64,000 bases of DNA from Delphinapterus leucas (Eukaryota; Chordata; Mammalia; Artiodactyla; Monodontidae): contig NW_022098044.1 of NCBI RefSeq assembly GCF_002288925.2, forward strand, positions 12,710,028 to 12,774,027, in the 5' to 3' direction. Below the pieces are notes generated by a model that saw nothing but the letters and a program-made list of their open reading frames with translations, searched no databases and was not told the DNA's origin. Below are positions 59,170 to 64,000 of this stretch, one piece after another (position 1 is the stretch's first letter; the number at the start of each line of letters is the position of its first letter). A program made the position numbers and the translations under genes.

Positions 59170-59736
59170 GAATGAAGGCTATAGGAGCATTTTGATGCCA
59201 GTTGAGTGAACTCTTTAACAGCGGTAGAGAATTGGCAGATAAGTTTGAATTTCTTGAATAAAACAAAAGATAATGCAGATTCTAAAACTGTCTGGATATC
59301 CTATGTCATTATTTCTGAAGTGAAAAAAAAAAAAAAACCAGTAAGCAGATTGATTGGGAGTATAGTCAGATAGTCACTGCTGAGGCCCAAATCTTTAACC
59401 TGGAATACCTGGTAAAAGAAATATTTCAGATGACACAGAGCTGGGAAAATATGATAGAACCGATAAGAGAATTGGATAATAAATCTCAGATACCAAAAAT
59501 GCAAATAAAATAGTTTCAGGAGGTTATAAAAGAAAAAGTGAGGAGAGGCAATAATTGGCCAATAAGAAAATAAAATTTTCCTAAGGAGGGTGGGTTGGGA
59601 TGTATCTGAAAATGAAAATAACAAGTTCTAGTTGGAGGTGATGAGGAAAGACACACCAAGATCTATCCTGATAAAATTGTAGAGCTCCAATGCCAAGGAG
59701 AAATCTAACAAACATTCAGGTAAAAATACAGGTACC
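59170..59736. other. Unassigned DNA
   Basis: An A-run lies at 59323-59337. No family recognised. Confidence 0.35.
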
Positions 59737-60114
59737 TGTATTAGCCTGCTTGGGCTGCCATAACAGAATACCACAGACTGGGTGGCTTAAACAACTGAAA
59801 TTTAATTTTTCACAGTTTTAAAGGCTGGAAGTCCAAGATCAAAGTGCCAGCAAGGTTGGTTTCTGATGAGGCCTGTCCTTCTGGCTTGCAGAAACCTGCT
59901 TCTCCTATGTCTTCATAAGGCCTTTCCTCTGTGTGTGTGGAGAGAGGGAAAGAGCTCTTTGGTGCCCGTTTTTCAGTTTATAAGAACATTTGTCCTATCA
60001 GATTACAGACCACTCTTATGACCTCATTTAACCCTAATAACCCTCTAAAGCCTCTATCTCTAGATATGGGTATTAGGGCTATGAATTTGAGGGGATACAA
60101 TTTAGCCCATAGCA
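59737..60114 (-). mobile_element. MLT1-type solo LTR with 5-bp TSD
   Basis: The best preserved MLT1 copy. On the plus strand it runs from tgtattag to cccatagca, so on its own strand it begins TG and ends CA. The flanking 5-bp TSD is gtacc (59732-59736 and 60115-60119). Phrases 'gggtggcttaaacaactg' and 'caatttagcccatagca' are diagnostic. Confidence 0.88.
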
Positions 60115-60119
60115 GTACC

Positions 60120-61825
60120 TAAAAGGGAAAAAAGTATCATACAGCCAGTACTGTTATGGTCTACACGTCTGGAGGCTACATGATGGTGGGATACATTTAA
60201 AGACTACTGAGATGAAGGGTTGCAACTTAATTATTCTATGCCTAGTCAAGTCATGATTCCTCTGTCAAGGCTCAAAGGAATGTAGTTGCAAAGACATCAG
60301 GGTTTGGAGAGTAGATTGTTCACTTACTCTTTCAGAGAAAAATGCTCAAAGACCAGCTCCAAAAAACGGATCCATCAGAATAGAGATCTCAAGGTAGGAG
60401 AAATGAGGAAGAGAGGAACACGTGGAGAGCAATAAACCTTAGTTTACACATATATACCTAAATGGATAATGACAGGCTCTGGTGAAATGTAACGGAGCAC
60501 TAATATGGATTATTAAAATAGAACGAGCATCTGTAAGGAAAATTGTCATAACTTACATGTGAGCATAATTAGCTCTGTGAAAGCAGAGCTGAGTAGAGGT
60601 TGGGAGGGAGAGGGAAAAAGAAGCATTCTAAAGATATCATCTAGGTGGGGTTAGTCACTGGTAAGAAAGAAAGGAAAAATGGAGGGTGAAAGTATTCTGA
60701 GATCTCATGTCATGGAAGGGCAAGAAAATGGGGTTAATAAAATATTCGGTATGGAAGAAGTTAGTACCATTTTGTGAAATAAATAGAGTCTCATTATGAA
60801 TCTTTGGAGAGAGAAACAATCAGCCAGAATATGGAAATGTGTACTAGAATTTCTTAATTAAAAAGCCAAGAAGTGAAATGAATAGCAAGTTCATCAAACT
60901 GGGGAAAAAATGAAAAGGGAAAAAAAAAAAAGAAATCACTAAAGACATTGAATTAGTAGACATAAAGATGAAAATAATAAAATTAATATTTGTATTTGGA
61001 AATGGATTGACATCTTCCATTGGAAGCAAGAGGATCAATAGAGTTAAAACTGGGTTAAATCATACTTTTTTTTTTTAAAGTAAGCTTTAGAGTGTTTTAA
61101 AAAGTTAGGAAATAAGATATGTAAAAGAGATATAAGCAAATGAGAACAAAACTCACAGCAGAGGTGGCAATATTAATTTAATCAAGGTGACTTCAATATT
61201 AAAAATACCAAACAGAGGGGCACACTATGATGGTAATAGACACAACTGATGTAGAAGATAATACTCTCATAAACCTGTGTGTACTAAATAACATAAAAGC
61301 TAAATATAGAATGTATTAGAAAATCAAGAAATATTTGGTAAGCATGCAATGTAGTAGATTTCAATACACTTATTTTAAAATTAGGTGGATGTAGCAGACA
61401 AAAATAAATATGGAATGAAAGAATTTAATGATACATTTAAATAATTTTATTTAATAGTATAGATCCATATATTCTTACGAGAAATAATATACATTTTTGT
61501 AAGTCCACAGATCACTCATATAAATTGATTTGAACTTGATTACAAAGATGATTTGATAACCCACAAGCTCTGACTGAAATTCAGTAAAATTAAATGAAAT
61601 CTTAAAAAGATTATCAGATTTAGCTCACCCACTTCAATACTGAGAAATAAGCTAATGGATATTTCTGGAATCAAAGAGTAAACCAATCCTGACAATACAA
61701 ACTATTCTGGAAGGAATGCAAATAATATTTAACAACAACAAAAATAAAACCCCACAAAACTTAGAATAATGTAAAATCTACACTTTGATGAATTTTAAAT
61801 AAGGATAATGAAAATTAAAATGGAA
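60120..61825. other. Unassigned, AT-rich DNA
   Basis: An A-run lies at about 60919-60931 and a T-run at 61067-61076. Parts may be ancient LINE sequence but no phrase is firm. Confidence 0.35.
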
Positions 61826-61829
61826 TATG

Positions 61830-62850
61830 TTATTCATCTCATGATTTTAGAAAAAGAATATCTGCAAAACAACAACCAAAACAAAAGAGACTGGGAAGAA
61901 AGAATGGAAAAAATGAAAACCTGAAATTAATGAAAATTAATATTAAAAGTAGTAAAAAGATTATAGGAAATAAAAAAGCTATTGCTTGAAAAGAGCATTA
62001 ACTATCTCATAAGCCTGATGAAAGACCTAAAAGAAGGAGCAGAAGGCACAGGAGAAGGAGAATAAGGAGGAGAAAGAAGAAGAAATAGAATATAAGACTA
62101 AGGATTAGAAAAGACATATTTTTACTAATAAAGTGGTAAAGGACAGATACAAAAGAATACATGCCAAACATTTGAAATACTAGAAAAAATGGATTATTTC
62201 CTAGCAAAATATAAATTAGTAAATTAATCCAAGAACAAGTAGAAACTTAAATTGATTACTATAAAAGAGAATGTAAAAACAATTATATACGGTGCAGAAA
62301 GAAGGCACCAGTAGGTTCACAGTTAATTCTAACTAATCTTTAAGAAAAAGATAATTTCAATATTACAAAACTATTATACGCCACCAAAAATATTTAATTT
62401 TTTCCAAATGATTTTAAGAAAATTTCTTAATTTTAATTCCCAAATTCAAATAGATACATTTTAAAAAGGAGACAAATTCAGCAGTAAGAATAAATGAAGT
62501 AGTGATATATACTACAAAATGTATGAATCTCAAAAACAATATGTCAAGTGAAAGAAGCTAGACACAGAGGCCGCATATTGTATGATTCTTATATATAAAA
62601 TGTTCATTTAAAATAGTGTATAGACACAGAAAAGCAGATTAGTAGTTACCTGGGATTGGGGCTGGGGACAGAAATTGACTGCACATGGGCATAAAGGATC
62701 TTCTTGAGGTGATGTAAATGCTCTAAACTGGATTGTGGTGATGGTTGCACAACTGTAAATTTACTGAAAGTCATTGAATTGTATCCTTAAAATGGGTGAA
62801 TTTTATAGTTTGTATATTATATCTCAATAAAGCTCTTTTAAAAAAAGTAA
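61830..62850 (+). mobile_element. Ancient L1M: ORF2 scraps joined to 3'UTR
   Basis: ORF2-type A-rich phrases (61900-62440: 'gattataggaaataaaaaag', 'atggattatttcctagcaaa') are followed after a deletion by a clear L1M 3' end: 'agaagctagacacagaggcc', 'gtggtgatggttgcacaac', 'attgaattgtatccttaaa' and 'tctcaataaagctc'. A purine-rich patch lies at 62025-62090. Confidence 0.78.
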
Positions 62851-62859
62851 ATAAATAGT

Positions 62860-64000
62860 AGATATGGAAAATCAAGACCATCATTTATGAATATAGATGC
62901 AAAAGTCTAAATAAAACTTTAAATAAAAGATTTCATGAAGTATACATATGCCATGACTAAATAACATTCCTTCCAGAAAAGCAAGAGTGGCCCTATATCA
63001 GATACACAATTAACATACTCCATTGCTTCGAGAAATTAAAGAGGAAGAAACATTGGAGCACATTAACAGATAATGAAAAGTCATATAATCAAAGTCATTA
63101 GCCACTATTGAAAAAGCAAAAGTAGAAATAAAACCATGTTATGTAAATTTACCAATATTACCAGATTTACATGTTATGTAAATTTACCAATAATATTTCA
63201 GCAGGAAATATTATTTTTAATAACAGATCACTAAAACCATTTCAATTTAAATCAAGAACTAGATAAGGATATGTATTATTAGTCAATATTTTCTTGAAAG
63301 TTTTAGAAATAAGAAAATTATTTTAAACAAGGATATAAATTTAAAAAGAAAACTGATAAACCTATCTCTTTTAGATAATAAAATTATTTTACACCTAGAA
63401 AACACAAAAAACCCATAGTTAAAAATGAAAACAAAGCTGTCCTTCAATTGATAAGAGAATTTGGTAAGGAGATTTGATGTACCATAAAACTACAAAAAGA
63501 AAAGTTTTTCTCTGATATATCAATAAACACTTAGAAACTGAAGTGGAACCAAACATATTCACAATGGTAAGAAAAAGGACAATAAAATCTTAGTAATAAA
63601 TATAATAGGGAAATAACAGAAACTTCTATAAATAAAATTTCTACAAAATTATACTAAAGGATATAAACCAAGATCTGAACAAATTGTAGGATGTCAATTA
63701 TTTATAAATAAAATGCTAATTCTTCTGAAATCAATGTATAGTTTTAAATAATTCTGAGTATAATGCTAACATATCTTTCTTTTGAAATTGAATTATCCTA
63801 AAAGTTAATATGAACAAATAAATGCCACAGAATTGTCAAGAAAAGCATTCAAAAGAAAAAACAGAAAGGGAGAAATTGACTTACATAAAAATCATTTGAA
63901 ATAACCACTCAAGTCAGTTCATCATAGTATCGGCATATAAATAGATATAGATTAGTAAAACAGATTGGCAAATCCAGAGCTATATCTGAGGATAAATGAG
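62860..64000 (+). mobile_element. Ancient L1/HAL1 RT-region debris, running off the window
   Basis: 'tatgaatatagatgcaaaag', 'agagtggccctatatcagat', 'ataatgaaaagtcatataat' and 'acctagaaaacacaaaaaac' read like decayed RT-region L1 DNA. A 35-bp tandem duplication lies at 63135-63204. It is cut by the window edge. Confidence 0.65.

Overview
This window looks like a non-genic (intergenic or intronic) stretch of a mammalian nuclear genome, most likely a whale or dolphin. The pointer is a set of tRNA-derived SINEs that begin 'gggcttccctggtgg', carry pol III A and B boxes, and end in an A-tail. These match the CHR-type SINEs of the cetacean/hippo/ruminant clade, and the short, CpG-rich, roughly 190-bp form seen here is the one I associate with cetaceans. 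The species cannot be told from the sequence. I find no host protein-coding exon, no tRNA, rRNA or snRNA gene, no CRISPR array and nothing bacterial. Every open frame that encodes a recognisable protein belongs to a LINE-1 retrotransposon.

Layout. 1-7138: old debris (MLT1 LTRs, L2, MIR and two LTR-like pieces). 7139-13485: a full-length plus-strand L1 (L1-A) with 5'UTR, ORF1, ORF2 and 3'UTR, flanked by a 13-bp target-site duplication (TSD) and inserted in the middle of a MIR; two SINEs interrupt its ORF2. 13.6-18.2 kb: single-copy DNA and a long L2. 18230-20304: a 5'-truncated minus-strand L1 (L1-B) with a perfect 15-bp TSD. 20.3-30.8 kb: mostly single-copy DNA with microsatellites, a short L1 3' end and an L2 split by a MIR. 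30.8-37.4 kb: L2 copies, an L1 3' end, a SINE, an MLT1 LTR and a hAT relict. 37.4-44.5 kb: mostly single copy with MIRs and two old L1 tails. 44.5-51.6 kb: ancient L1s carrying two inverted SINEs. 52.5-59.2 kb: a nested stack of L2, old CHR SINE, near-full-length minus-strand L1 (L1-C), and a younger SINE inside L1-C. 59.7-60.1 kb: MLT1 LTR with a 5-bp TSD. 61.8-64 kb: ancient L1 tails.

The most notable observation is that L1-A and L1-C, which have different insertion sites, TSDs and 5' ends, both carry a SINE at the same nucleotide position of ORF2, in the same orientation, with matching TSD boundaries, and the two SINEs share variants absent from the other short SINEs here. This suggests a composite L1 lineage that amplified with a SINE embedded between its endonuclease and reverse-transcriptase domains, presumably mobilised in trans. 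Nothing here works as a host pathway; the L1 ORFs are all broken. All family names come from recognition by eye, without a database search.
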